Assembly: GCA_964402325.1 (NCBI GenBank)
Contig: CAYOBI010000003.1
Coordinates: forward strand, 1-64,000
Reading direction: 5' to 3'
Origin: Raineyella sp964402325
GTDB taxonomy: Bacteria > Actinomycetota > Actinomycetes > Propionibacteriales > Propionibacteriaceae
Length of the DNA: 64,000 nucleotides
Both the position numbers and the translations under genes were made by a program. The number at the start of each line of letters is the position of its first letter. Position 1 is the stretch's first letter. The notes beneath the pieces are model-generated. The model worked only from the letters and a program-made list of their open reading frames with translations. It was not told the DNA's origin and made no database searches. Of this stretch, positions 35,603-43,542 are shown piece after piece.

Positions 35603-36070
35603 ATGGCCACCACCGCCGTCCAGCCGCGGACGCCCGCCCGGATCGACCCGCGCGGCCCGCGCTTCGGAGCGATCATCACCTCGGTCCTGCTCGCCGTCAC
35701 CCTCCTGCTGGGGCCGACCTGGGGACTGGTCCCGCTCGTCATCCAGACCATCGCCTTCGTCGGTGGCTCGGTGTTCGGCCTGTCCCGCCAGCCCTGGGGA
35801 TGGATCTACCGGACCTGGGTCCGGCCCCGTCTCGCGCCGCCGGCCGAGCTCGAGGACGAGGCGCCGCCGCGCTTCGCCCAGACCGTGGGCCTCGTCTTCG
35901 CCGTCCTGGCACTGGTCGGCGCCCTGACCGGCCTCACGCCACTGTTCTGGGTCGCCACCGGCTTCGCCCTGGTGGCAGCCTTCCTGAACGCGGCGTTCGA
36001 CTTCTGCCTCGGCTGCGAGTTCTACCTCCTCATCCAGCGACTGCGCGCCGGCGCGCAGCGGTCCGCCTGA
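35603..36070 (+). CDS. DUF4395 membrane protein
   Basis: The 155-residue protein has four hydrophobic segments and ends its last one with AFDFCLGCEFYLL, the Cys-x-x-Cys membrane motif typical of DUF4395. The start has GGAGG 8 nt upstream. A thioredoxin gene follows 17 bp downstream, an arrangement seen for this family in actinobacteria. A redox role with the thioredoxin is inferred from the CxxC and the pairing. Confidence 0.88.
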   Translation: MATTAVQPRTPARIDPRGPRFGAIITSVLLAVTLLLGPTWGLVPLVIQTIAFVGGSVFGLSRQPWGWIYRTWVRPRLAPPAELEDEAPPRFAQTVGLVFAVLALVGALTGLTPLFWVATGFALVAAFLNAAFDFCLGCEFYLLIQRLRAGAQRSA

Positions 36071-36087
36071 CCCGGCGGGAGAGCCCG

Positions 36088-36543
36088 ATGACCGGCATCG
36101 TCGTCCTCGTCGTCGCCCTGCTGGCGGCCACCGCCTTCGGCCTGGTCCGCCGGGTCACCGACGGCCGCGCCCGGGCCACCCGCGGCCCCCGGGCCCCGCA
36201 CCTCACCGCGGCCGAGATCGGGGCCGACCTCGGCACCACCCGGACCTTCGTCCAGTTCTCCTCGACGGTGTGCACGCCGTGCCGCCGCACCCGCTCGCTG
36301 CTGGAGACCGTGGCCGCCGAGCACCCGGGCGTGACGTACGTCGACCTGGACGCCGAGCAGCACCTCGACCTCGTCGAGCGGTTCGGGATCCTGCGTACCC
36401 CGACCGTGCTGGTCCTCGACGCCGACGGCACCGTCTCGGAGCGGATCGTCGGCCAGCCGCGCCGGGCCGACGTGCTGGCACTCCTGGCCCCCGCCCCCGA
36501 CCAGCTCGTCGGGGTGGCCCCCGGTGGCGCCGGGCCGCGGTGA
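36088..36543 (+). CDS. Membrane-anchored thioredoxin-like protein
   Basis: The 151-residue protein has one N-terminal transmembrane helix (GIVVLVVALLAATAFGLV) and a thioredoxin fold with active site CTPC in FSSTVCTPCRR and the cis-Pro loop RTPTVLVL. It is ThiX-like. It is 17 bp downstream of the DUF4395 gene and is followed by a 13-bp hairpin, so the two form one operon. The orientation of the thioredoxin domain across the membrane is not decidable here. Confidence 0.9.
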   Translation: MTGIVVLVVALLAATAFGLVRRVTDGRARATRGPRAPHLTAAEIGADLGTTRTFVQFSSTVCTPCRRTRSLLETVAAEHPGVTYVDLDAEQHLDLVERFGILRTPTVLVLDADGTVSERIVGQPRRADVLALLAPAPDQLVGVAPGGAGPR

Positions 36544-36606
36544 CGACCATGCCCCTGCCACGGTGGACCCGCGGGTCCGTCCTCGAACCCTGTCCGGTGG
36601 AGCGAA

Positions 36607-36638
36607 TGTCGTGGGCGTGCTGAGCCACGCCCACGACA
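36607..36638 (+). terminator. Hairpin after the thioredoxin gene
   Basis: A 13-bp perfect stem (TGTCGTGGGCGTG and its complement) with a 6-nt loop CTGAGC lies 63 bp after the thioredoxin stop. Confidence 0.65.
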
Positions 36639-36696
36639 CAGCCGGAGCCCCCCGATCCCGGGGCCGCTCCTGACGCTCCCCGGAAGGAACCCGGCC

Positions 36697-38250
36697 TTGT
36701 CCGCCACGCCCCTCCTCACCAGTCACCTGTCCACCGGCCAGCTGACCGGCAGCGCCCGGTCGCCCCGCGTCCCGCGCACCGACCGCCCCCAGCCGGCGAC
36801 CGATGCTCGCGGTGCCGCGGTGGTCGACCCGGTCGACCACCGGACGCGCTCGGTCGGCGTCGCCCTCCCCGAACGGCTGACCCGGTACGTGGGCGGCCTG
36901 TGCTCCGCCACGATCCAGGTGATCCGCCTGGCCGACGGCCGCCAGGCCCGGACCGACCTGATCCGGCTCAACCCCACGGTCGAGGCGTACTCGCTGGACC
37001 TGGACGCCCCGGCACCTGCGGCCGTCTCGCACTACCGGGCCTCGGACCGTGGCGCGACCGCGCTGCGCCGGACCTCGCCCGCCGTGGGCCGGATGGTCGC
37101 CGGCTCGTTCCCCCGGGTGCCGCTGCCCGAGCTGAGCGCCCGGGTCCGGGCGGCCGGACACCCGCTGGGCGGCGCCGACCTGCGCGAGCACGAGGCGATC
37201 GCCGCGACCCAGGCCGCCCTCTGGCACCTCACCAACGGGGTGGACCTCGACACCCGTCCACGCAGCATCCCGCGCCGGCTGGCCGCCGGGACCGCGGACG
37301 GGTCCCGTACGTCCCTCGATCCCGCCTCGCCGTCCTGGGCCGGCACGATCAGCGCCGGGCGACCGTTGACGATCGACATCGGTTTCGACGACCGCCCCCA
37401 ACTGGGCGGTTACCACCTGGGCCTGGCCGGCGTCCCGGCGGCGCACCGGCTGGAGGTACGGCTCGAACGGTCCCTGGACGGCCACCACTGGCAGCCCGTC
37501 GCGGGCAGCGAGCGCACCGTCGGGCCCCGTGGCACGCACGGCCCGGGGCCGACCGTCCGGCACGCCGCCCTGGACACCACCCTCGGGGTGGGCGCGACGC
37601 TCGCCGACGGCTGGGGGCGGGGCTTCCCGTACTACCGGCTGCGGCTGGAGACGTCCTCCCCCGCCCCGGTCGGCCTCGGTCTGGACGGCCTGCGCTTCAC
37701 CCTGACCGGGACGTCGACGTACGCGAACCCGGACCGGATCGTCCACCTCTACCACTACCTGCTCGGCACGGTCGCCGCACCGGCCGGCCCCCGGGAGGCC
37801 CGGCCGACCCGGCTGCGGCTGACCCACGCCGGCTCCGGGATCGTCCGCCCGCCGGTCGCCGGCGCCCTCGGCCCGTTCGTAGTGACCGGCACCGACCCGT
37901 CCGACCGGGTCGCCGTGGACCTTCCCGACTCCCCGTCCGCCTCGGTGATGGACTGCTGGGGCCGACCTCTCACCCGCGGGATCAGGCCGGCCGAGCTGTT
38001 CTTCGTGGCCGGCGGTGACGGGCCCGTCCGCGGCCGCCTGATCGTCGAGACCACCCGGACCGACGGCTGCGCCCCGCGGGTGCTGCTCGGTTCCCGGACG
38101 TACGACGGGCCGGCGGACTGCACCCCGCTGCTGCACGGCTCGCCGGCCGTCCGGCAGGAGACCTCAACCTTCCGCCTCGAGGCCCTGCACGCCGCGCACA
38201 TGCGCGCCGCGGCCCCACCGCGGGCCGACGACGCACAGCGCGGGGCCTGA
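36697..38250 (+). CDS. TQXA-like protein lacking the thioester cysteine
   Basis: The 517-residue protein carries the thioester-domain glutamine motif TQAALWHLTNG (about 172-182) and a TDLIRLNP segment. In thioester domains the partner cysteine sits in a YC-x-D motif; here the equivalent reads AYSLDLDAP (about 96-104), with Ser. There is also no recognisable signal peptide, LPXTG motif or C-terminal anchor. The start is TTG with GGAAGGA about 9 nt upstream, and no better start exists before an in-frame stop. The C-terminal two thirds are beta-rich and unrecognised. It may be an inactive or cytosolic relative of adhesins. Confidence 0.7.
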   Translation: MSATPLLTSHLSTGQLTGSARSPRVPRTDRPQPATDARGAAVVDPVDHRTRSVGVALPERLTRYVGGLCSATIQVIRLADGRQARTDLIRLNPTVEAYSLDLDAPAPAAVSHYRASDRGATALRRTSPAVGRMVAGSFPRVPLPELSARVRAAGHPLGGADLREHEAIAATQAALWHLTNGVDLDTRPRSIPRRLAAGTADGSRTSLDPASPSWAGTISAGRPLTIDIGFDDRPQLGGYHLGLAGVPAAHRLEVRLERSLDGHHWQPVAGSERTVGPRGTHGPGPTVRHAALDTTLGVGATLADGWGRGFPYYRLRLETSSPAPVGLGLDGLRFTLTGTSTYANPDRIVHLYHYLLGTVAAPAGPREARPTRLRLTHAGSGIVRPPVAGALGPFVVTGTDPSDRVAVDLPDSPSASVMDCWGRPLTRGIRPAELFFVAGGDGPVRGRLIVETTRTDGCAPRVLLGSRTYDGPADCTPLLHGSPAVRQETSTFRLEALHAAHMRAAAPPRADDAQRGA

Positions 38251-38382
38251 GCCTGGACCATGTCCTCCCTCACAAGGGGCCCGCGGGCGCCGCCAAATTT
38301 CCTACCATGACGGTGGCCTTTCCGTCCCGCCCCGCTGCACCCGACCCAGAACCCCACGACCACGCACGACCACGGAGGAACC

Positions 38383-39300
38383 ATGTCCGAACCCCGCACC
38401 GAGTCCCAGGCGCTCGGCGACCTCGCCGCCCGGCAACTCGCCAACGCGACCAAGTCCGTCCCGCAGCTGTCGACGATCACGCCCCGGTGGCTGCTCCACC
38501 TGCTGTCCTGGTCCCCGGTCGAGGCCGGCATCTACCGGCTCAACCGGGTCGTCGACCCGGAGCGGGTCTCCGTGGACGCGGGCCAGATCGACGACCACCT
38601 GCTGCCGACCACCTTCGTCGACTACGAGACGCATCCGCGCGAGATCACGCTGCGCCCGATCTCGACCATTCTGGACGTGCAGACCCGGATCTCCGACCTG
38701 TACTCGAGCCCGCACGACCAGGTCGCCCAGCAGCTGCGGCTGACGATCGAGACGATCAAGGAGCGCCAGGAGTCGGAGCTGATCAACAACGCCGAGTACG
38801 GCCTGCTGTCGCAGGTGGCCCCCGACCAGCGGATCTCGACCCGGACCGGGGCACCGACCCCGGACGACCTCGACAGCCTGATCACCAAGGTCTGGAAGAC
38901 CCCCAGCTTCTTCCTCACCCACCCGGCAGCCGTGGCGGCCTTCGGGCGCGAGGCGACCTGGCGCGGCGTCCCGCCGGTCACGGTCAGCCTGTACGGGGCG
39001 CAGTTCATCACCTGGCGCGGCATCCCGATCATCCCCTCCGACAAGGTCCCGCTCGAGGACGGCCGGACCAAGGTGCTCCTCGTCCGCACCGGTGAGGAGC
39101 AGCAGGGCGTGATCGGCCTGTTCCAGCCCGGTCTGGTCGGCGAGCAGGGCCCGGGCCTGTCGGTGCGGTTCACCGGGATCAACCGGCAGGCGATCGCCTC
39201 GTACCTCATCTCGCTGTACACGTCGCTGGCGGTGCTGACCGACGATGCCCTGGCCGTCCTCGACGACGTCGCCGTGGATGTCTTCCATGAGTACAACTGA
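38383..39300 (+). CDS. Family 2A encapsulin shell protein
   Basis: The 305-residue protein matches family 2 encapsulins (SrpI type), HK97-fold shells that self-assemble into protein nanocompartments. Markers are ARQLANATKSVPQL, PRWLLHLLSW (34-43) and YRLNR (51-55), followed by the HK97-like E-loop and P-domain region (TIETIKERQESELINNAEYGL) and KVWKTPSFFLTHPAAV. No cyclic-nucleotide-binding domain is inserted, so it is 2A not 2B. GGAGGA precedes the ATG. The next gene starts inside its 3' end, and encodes a cysteine desulfurase, the standard 2A cargo. Confidence 0.93.
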   Translation: MSEPRTESQALGDLAARQLANATKSVPQLSTITPRWLLHLLSWSPVEAGIYRLNRVVDPERVSVDAGQIDDHLLPTTFVDYETHPREITLRPISTILDVQTRISDLYSSPHDQVAQQLRLTIETIKERQESELINNAEYGLLSQVAPDQRISTRTGAPTPDDLDSLITKVWKTPSFFLTHPAAVAAFGREATWRGVPPVTVSLYGAQFITWRGIPIIPSDKVPLEDGRTKVLLVRTGEEQQGVIGLFQPGLVGEQGPGLSVRFTGINRQAIASYLISLYTSLAVLTDDALAVLDDVAVDVFHEYN

Positions 39301-41068
39301 CCCGATCGTCGCCGGGGAACCCCCGATCACCCCGGAGACGCTGGCCACCCTGGCCGGGCAGCTGCTGGCCGAGGCCTGGGGCCCGGCGCCGGCTGTGCCG
39401 ACACCGGCCGTGCCTGCGGCTCCCGTCGGCACGGCTGTCCGGCCCGGCCCGGACAGCCCACCGGAAAGGGTTCCGGCCGCGCCACGGGGCGGGTTCCCAC
39501 CCGCCACGTTCCCCTCACCGGGGCTGCTCCCGGGCGGCCCCGCGACGGACCTCGGTGCGGTGGACCTGCCGCCGATCGGCTGGCAGGACCGTCCCTACAC
39601 CGGGGCGGTCGACCGGGACGCCCCCGCCTTCGGCTTCCTCACCCGACCGCGGCCGGTCGAACCGACGGTCCCGGACCCGGTCGTGCCCGACGAGGATCCG
39701 GTCGGCACGGTGTCGGACGTCGGCACGGTGTCGGACGTCGGCACGGTGTCGGACGTCGGCACGGTGTCGGACCGGAGCGCCGGGTTCGCCGACCCGTTCG
39801 GGGCGGCCGTGCCCTCGACCCGGGACGGGGCGGGTGCCGACGAGATCTTCGACGTGACCGCGATCCGCCGGGAGTTCCCGGTCCTCGCCGAGAAGGTCAA
39901 CGGCCGGCCGCTGATCTGGCTCGACAACGGCGCCACGACGCAGAAGCCCCGGGCGGTGATCGACCGGCTGGTGCACTTCTACGAGCACGAGAACTCCAAC
40001 ATCCACCGGGCGGCCCACACCCTCGCGGCGCGGGCCACGGACGCGTACGAGGATGCCCGCGAGACGGTCCGCCGGTTCGTCGGGGCCTCGCGCGACGAGG
40101 AGATCGTGTTCCTCCGGGGGACGACCGAGGCGATCAACTTCGTCGCGGACACCTGGGGCGCCCGCAACCTGCGGGCGGGTGACGAGATCCTGATCACCCA
40201 TCTGGAGCACCACGCCAACATCGTGCCGTGGCAGATGATCGCCCGGCGCACCGGGGCGGTGCTCAAGGTCGCCCCGGTGGACGACCGCGGCAACCTGCTG
40301 CTGGACCGGTTCGCCGACCTGCTGGGTCCGCGGACCAGGCTGGTGGCGGCCACGGCGGTGTCGAACGCCTTGGGGACCGTCACGCCGATCGACCAGATCG
40401 TCGAGCTGGCGCACCGTGCCGGGGCGCGGGTGCTGATCGACGGCGCCCAGTCGGTGCCGCACCTGCCGGTGGACCTGCGGGCCCTGGGGGCGGACTTCTT
40501 CGTCTTCTCCGGGCACAAGGTGTACGGCCCGACCGGCATCGGCGTGCTGTACATCGCGGAGCGGGTGTGGGACGAGACGCCGGCCTGGCAGGGCGGCGGC
40601 AACATGATCGCCGACGTCACCCTGGAGCGGTCGGTCTATCGCGAGCCACCGCACCGCTACGAGGCCGGCACCGGCAACATCGCCGACGCCGTCGGACTGG
40701 CGACGGCCCTGCGCTTCGTCGAGCGGATCGGCATCGGGAGGATCGCGGCCTGGGAGGAGCGGTTGCTGGCGCACGCCACTCCCCTGCTCGCGGCCGTCCC
40801 GGGGGTCCGCCTGGTGGGGACCGCCGACCGGAAGGCCAGCGTGCTGTCCTTCGTCCTCGACGGCCACGACCCGGTGGACGTCGGCCGGGCGCTGGACGCC
40901 GAGGGCATCGCCGTCCGCGCCGGGCACCACTGTGCCCAGCCGATCCTGCGCCGGCTCGGACTGGAGGCGACCGTACGGCCGTCGTTCGCCTTCTACAACA
41001 CCCTCGAGGAGGCCGACGCCCTGGTGGCGGCGGTCCGCAGGATCGCGGAGGGCTCGCCGCGTCGGTGA
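39287..41068 (+). CDS. Encapsulated SufS-type cysteine desulfurase with disordered cargo-loading N-terminus
   Basis: The 593-residue protein overlaps the shell gene by 14 bp. Residues 1 to about 187 are Pro/Ala/Gly-rich and disordered, as in known 2A cargo, with segments TLAGQLLAEAWG (21-32), FPSPGLLPGG (75-84) and APAFGFLTRPRP (112-123), and a (GTVSDV)n linker at 140-161. Residues 188-593 are a complete group II cysteine desulfurase: NGATTQKP, HLEHHANIVPW, GAQSVPHLPVD, PLP Lys411 in SGHKVYGP and catalytic Cys549 in RAGHHCAQP. It removes sulfur from cysteine inside the shell. The start was chosen for coupling to the shell stop; an earlier in-frame start gives 14 unsupported residues. Confidence 0.95.
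   Translation: MSTTDPIVAGEPPITPETLATLAGQLLAEAWGPAPAVPTPAVPAAPVGTAVRPGPDSPPERVPAAPRGGFPPATFPSPGLLPGGPATDLGAVDLPPIGWQDRPYTGAVDRDAPAFGFLTRPRPVEPTVPDPVVPDEDPVGTVSDVGTVSDVGTVSDVGTVSDRSAGFADPFGAAVPSTRDGAGADEIFDVTAIRREFPVLAEKVNGRPLIWLDNGATTQKPRAVIDRLVHFYEHENSNIHRAAHTLAARATDAYEDARETVRRFVGASRDEEIVFLRGTTEAINFVADTWGARNLRAGDEILITHLEHHANIVPWQMIARRTGAVLKVAPVDDRGNLLLDRFADLLGPRTRLVAATAVSNALGTVTPIDQIVELAHRAGARVLIDGAQSVPHLPVDLRALGADFFVFSGHKVYGPTGIGVLYIAERVWDETPAWQGGGNMIADVTLERSVYREPPHRYEAGTGNIADAVGLATALRFVERIGIGRIAAWEERLLAHATPLLAAVPGVRLVGTADRKASVLSFVLDGHDPVDVGRALDAEGIAVRAGHHCAQPILRRLGLEATVRPSFAFYNTLEEADALVAAVRRIAEGSPRR
39701..39772 (+). repeat. Four perfect 18-bp tandem repeats in the cargo linker
   Basis: GTCGGCACGGTGTCGGAC is repeated four times without a mismatch and in frame, encoding VGTVSD units in the disordered linker of the encapsulated desulfurase. 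Such exact repeats can change copy number by slippage and so alter linker length. Confidence 0.97.
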
Positions 41069-41087
41069 GGCGAGCAGCTGCGCAGGG

Positions 41088-41125
41088 CCAGTGGGCTCCC
41101 GGAGACAGGCCCGGGGGCCCACTGG
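41088..41125. terminator. Bidirectional hairpin after the encapsulin operon
   Basis: CCAGTGGGC plus CCCGG pairs with CCGGG plus GCCCACTGG around an 8-nt loop, giving a 14-15-bp stem between the desulfurase stop and the stop of the convergent gene, 4 bp away. Confidence 0.65.
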
Positions 41126-41129
41126 TGTG

Positions 41130-41969
41130 TCAGTCCGACGGCGCGGCCCCGAGTGCCCGCAGGTCGAGCTCGAGGTCGAGCAGGGTGAGGTCGAGAGACG
41201 CGGCGTGCACGGCCGCCGCCGCGGGCTCCCGCAGTCGCCGGTGCAGGGTCTGCAGGCAACTGACGGCCTCCGCCCGCCGGCCCACCTGGGCGGCCAGCCG
41301 GGCGTACGCCAGGCCGGACTCCAGCCCGATCGTCGGGTGCCGGCCGCCGGGGCCACCGGTCCAGCGGCACAGGTCGGACAGCCCGGACAGCGTCTCCCGC
41401 CACACCTCGATCGGCCGTGCCCGGCTGACCCCGTGCCCGGACAGCGCCGGGACCAGGTCGCGGTAGAGCTCGGCGGCACGCAGCGGCCCGAACCGGGCCC
41501 GCTCCCCACCGCACTCCACCATCCACCGGGCGAACCGTGACCGGATCGGCAGCGACGCCTCCTCGTCCGGGTCGAGCCAGACGATCGCGGGGTCGAGCAG
41601 CTTGCCGAGTCGCCGGGGCGAGGCGCCGGTCGCGGCGTAGCGCCGGGCGACATACCACAGCGCCGTGACCTCGGTCCGGTCCCGGACCGGCTTGTCCTCC
41701 AGGAAGGCGGCCAACGCCCAGCACGCCTCACGGGCCAACTGGTCGCTCGGGTCGATCTCGTACGGGGTGGCGCAGTGCTGGGCGAGGAACGTACGCAGCC
41801 GCTCCGCCAGGTCCATCAGCTCCAGCGGCGAGGGCTCGGCCGGCAGCTCGCGGCCGAGGTGTTCGGCGGCCCGGCGCGGCATCGGCCGCCACGGATCGGC
41901 GAATTGGTCCTCGGGACCCTCCGCCTGTTCGCGCTCGTGGTCCTGGCCGTGGTCATCGTCACGGGACAC
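41130..41969 (-). CDS. Hypothetical helical protein
   Basis: The 279-residue protein begins with a charged, histidine/aspartate-rich disordered stretch (SRDDDHGQDHEREQAEGPEDQ) and continues as soluble alpha-helices (LMDLAERLRTFLAQH, AREACWALAAFLEDK, HPTIGLESGLAYARLAAQVG) with a TPR-like look but no clear repeat. I chose the GTG at 41969, which has GGGAGG 4 nt upstream; an ATG at 42011 lacks a ribosome site. It is convergent with the encapsulin operon. Family not recognised. Confidence 0.7.
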   Translation of the reverse strand: MSRDDDHGQDHEREQAEGPEDQFADPWRPMPRRAAEHLGRELPAEPSPLELMDLAERLRTFLAQHCATPYEIDPSDQLAREACWALAAFLEDKPVRDRTEVTALWYVARRYAATGASPRRLGKLLDPAIVWLDPDEEASLPIRSRFARWMVECGGERARFGPLRAAELYRDLVPALSGHGVSRARPIEVWRETLSGLSDLCRWTGGPGGRHPTIGLESGLAYARLAAQVGRRAEAVSCLQTLHRRLREPAAAAVHAASLDLTLLDLELDLRALGAAPSD

Positions 41970-42080
41970 GGGGCCTCCCGGTGCTCCGGCCCGTATCCTG
42001 CCTCGGGCCATGGTCAGGCCAGTGTGCCATCCACCCGTCCCCGGGCACCAGACCCGGTCGGGAGTCCGGGTCGACCCGGT

Positions 42081-42118
42081 GCGCCGACCGACCTCGGGGG
42101 ATCCGGGCCGGTCGGCGC
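42081..42118 (-). terminator. Hairpin after map
   Basis: GCGCCGACCG pairs with CGGTCGGCGC (10 bp, 18-nt loop), 5 bp after the map stop. It would end the secY-adk-map transcript instead of reading on to infA. Confidence 0.5.
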
Positions 42119-42123
42119 CGGAC

Positions 42124-42969
42124 TCAGTCGGTCAGCGGCCCGAACGGCACACCGAGGCGGCCGAGCATCTCCTCACCGCCGTCGACGGCGGTGAGCACCC
42201 ACAGACCCTTCGGGGTGCAGGTGATGGTGTGCTCCCAGTGCGCGGCGGAGCTGCCGTCGAGGGTGACCACCGTCCAGTCGTCCTCGAGCACCGCGTTGTC
42301 GGGCGACCCGAGGGTCACCATCGGCTCGACGCAGAAGGCCATCCCGCGGCTGATCCGCGGCCCGCGGCCGGCGCGGCCGTAGTTCGGCACGTCCGGCGGC
42401 TGGTGCATGGCGGTGCCGATGCCGTGCCCGACGTACTCGCGGACGATGCCGTACGGGCCGGCGTTCTCGATGAAGGCCTCGACGGCGGCACCGACGTCAC
42501 CGATCCGGCCGTTGAGGTGGGCCGCCGCGATCCCGGCCCACATCGCACCCTCGGTGACGTCACTGAGGGCCTGCTTCTCGGCGACCGGGCTGCCGACCTG
42601 GACCGTACGGGCGGAGTCGCCGTGCCAGCCGGCCAGGATCCCGCCGCCGTCCACGGACAGTGTGTCGCCGTCCTGCAGGACGTAGTCGGTGGGCATCCCG
42701 TGCACGATCACCTCGTTGACCGACAGGCAGACGACGCCCTTGAAGCCGCCCTCCCCACGGGAGTCGGCACCGTACTCGAGGAAGTTGGACGCGGCCCCGT
42801 GGCGGGCGAGCGTCTCGCGGCCGATGAGGTCCAGCTCCCGCAGCGTCACGCCGGGGCGCACCGCGGCGGTGATGGTGTCGAGCAGGTCCGCGACGACCAG
42901 CCCCGCCTTCCGCATCAGGCGCAGCTGGTCGTCGGTCTTCAGCTCGATGCCTCGACTGTTGCGGAACAC
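42124..42969 (-). CDS. map: Methionine aminopeptidase, type I
   Basis: The 281-residue metalloenzyme removes N-terminal methionine from new proteins. Metal-site segments are GWHGDSARTV, GHGIGTAMHQPP, CVEPMVTLGSPD and WEHTITCT. The loop usually read DVGA is DGGGI here, an uncommon variant at a metal-binding aspartate region. It starts with GTG directly after the adk stop (the codons abut). Normally it would be followed by infA; here 15.6 kb intervene. Confidence 0.95.
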   Translation of the reverse strand: MFRNSRGIELKTDDQLRLMRKAGLVVADLLDTITAAVRPGVTLRELDLIGRETLARHGAASNFLEYGADSRGEGGFKGVVCLSVNEVIVHGMPTDYVLQDGDTLSVDGGGILAGWHGDSARTVQVGSPVAEKQALSDVTEGAMWAGIAAAHLNGRIGDVGAAVEAFIENAGPYGIVREYVGHGIGTAMHQPPDVPNYGRAGRGPRISRGMAFCVEPMVTLGSPDNAVLEDDWTVVTLDGSSAAHWEHTITCTPKGLWVLTAVDGGEEMLGRLGVPFGPLTD

Positions 42970-43542
42970 TCAGGCCTTCTCGGCGTCGAGCGCCGCGGCG
43001 ATCCGCTGCCCGACCTCGTCGACGGCCCCGAGGCCGTCCACCTCGACCAGCAGGCCCCGGTCGGCGTAGGTGGCCAGCAGCGGGGCGGTCTCCTCGTCGT
43101 AGACCTTCAGCCGGGTCCGGATGGTCTCCTCGTTGTCGTCCGCCCGTCCCTCGATCTCGGCGCGCTTCAGCAGCCGGGCGACGACCTCGTCGGTGTCGGC
43201 GGTGAGGGAGACGACCGCGTCGAGGGAGACGCCGAGCTCACCGAGCATCGCGTCCAGCGCCTCGACCTGGGCCAGGGTGCGGGGGTAACCGTCGAGCAGG
43301 AAGCCGGCGGCGGCGTCCTCCTCGGCCAGCCGATTGCGGACCAGCCCGTTGGTGACGTCGTCGCCGACGTAGCCACCGGAGGCCATGATCTCCTTGACCT
43401 TGAGGCCCAGCGGGGTCTCGTTCTTCACGTTGGTGCGGAAGATGTCACCGGTGGACACGGCCGGGATGCCGTAGCGGGCGGCGATGCCCTTGGCCTGCGT
43501 GCCCTTGCCCGCACCGGGCGGGCCCATGATCAGAAGCCTCAT
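42970..43542 (-). CDS. adk: Adenylate kinase
   Basis: The 190-residue short-LID enzyme begins MRLLIMGPPGAGKGTQAKGI with the P-loop and has LLDGYPRTLAQ and VSTGDIFR. It interconverts ATP + AMP with 2 ADP. It overlaps secY by 4 bp (ATGA) and abuts map. Confidence 0.98.
   Translation of the reverse strand: MRLLIMGPPGAGKGTQAKGIAARYGIPAVSTGDIFRTNVKNETPLGLKVKEIMASGGYVGDDVTNGLVRNRLAEEDAAAGFLLDGYPRTLAQVEALDAMLGELGVSLDAVVSLTADTDEVVARLLKRAEIEGRADDNEETIRTRLKVYDEETAPLLATYADRGLLVEVDGLGAVDEVGQRIAAALDAEKA

Noticed and set aside
36022..38136. A 704-codon minus-strand open frame across thioredoxin and the TQXA-like gene
   Set aside because: It crosses a terminator and two plus-strand genes with clear motifs or ribosome sites; composition is shadow-like.
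39515..41731. A 738-codon minus-strand open frame across the desulfurase and the neighbouring hypothetical gene
   Set aside because: It spans the terminator hairpin and the desulfurase, whose catalytic motifs are all on the plus strand.
26519..42123. The accessory block as a mobile genomic island
   Set aside because: No integrase, transposase, tRNA-flanking direct repeat or clear composition shift was seen, so mobility is not claimed.
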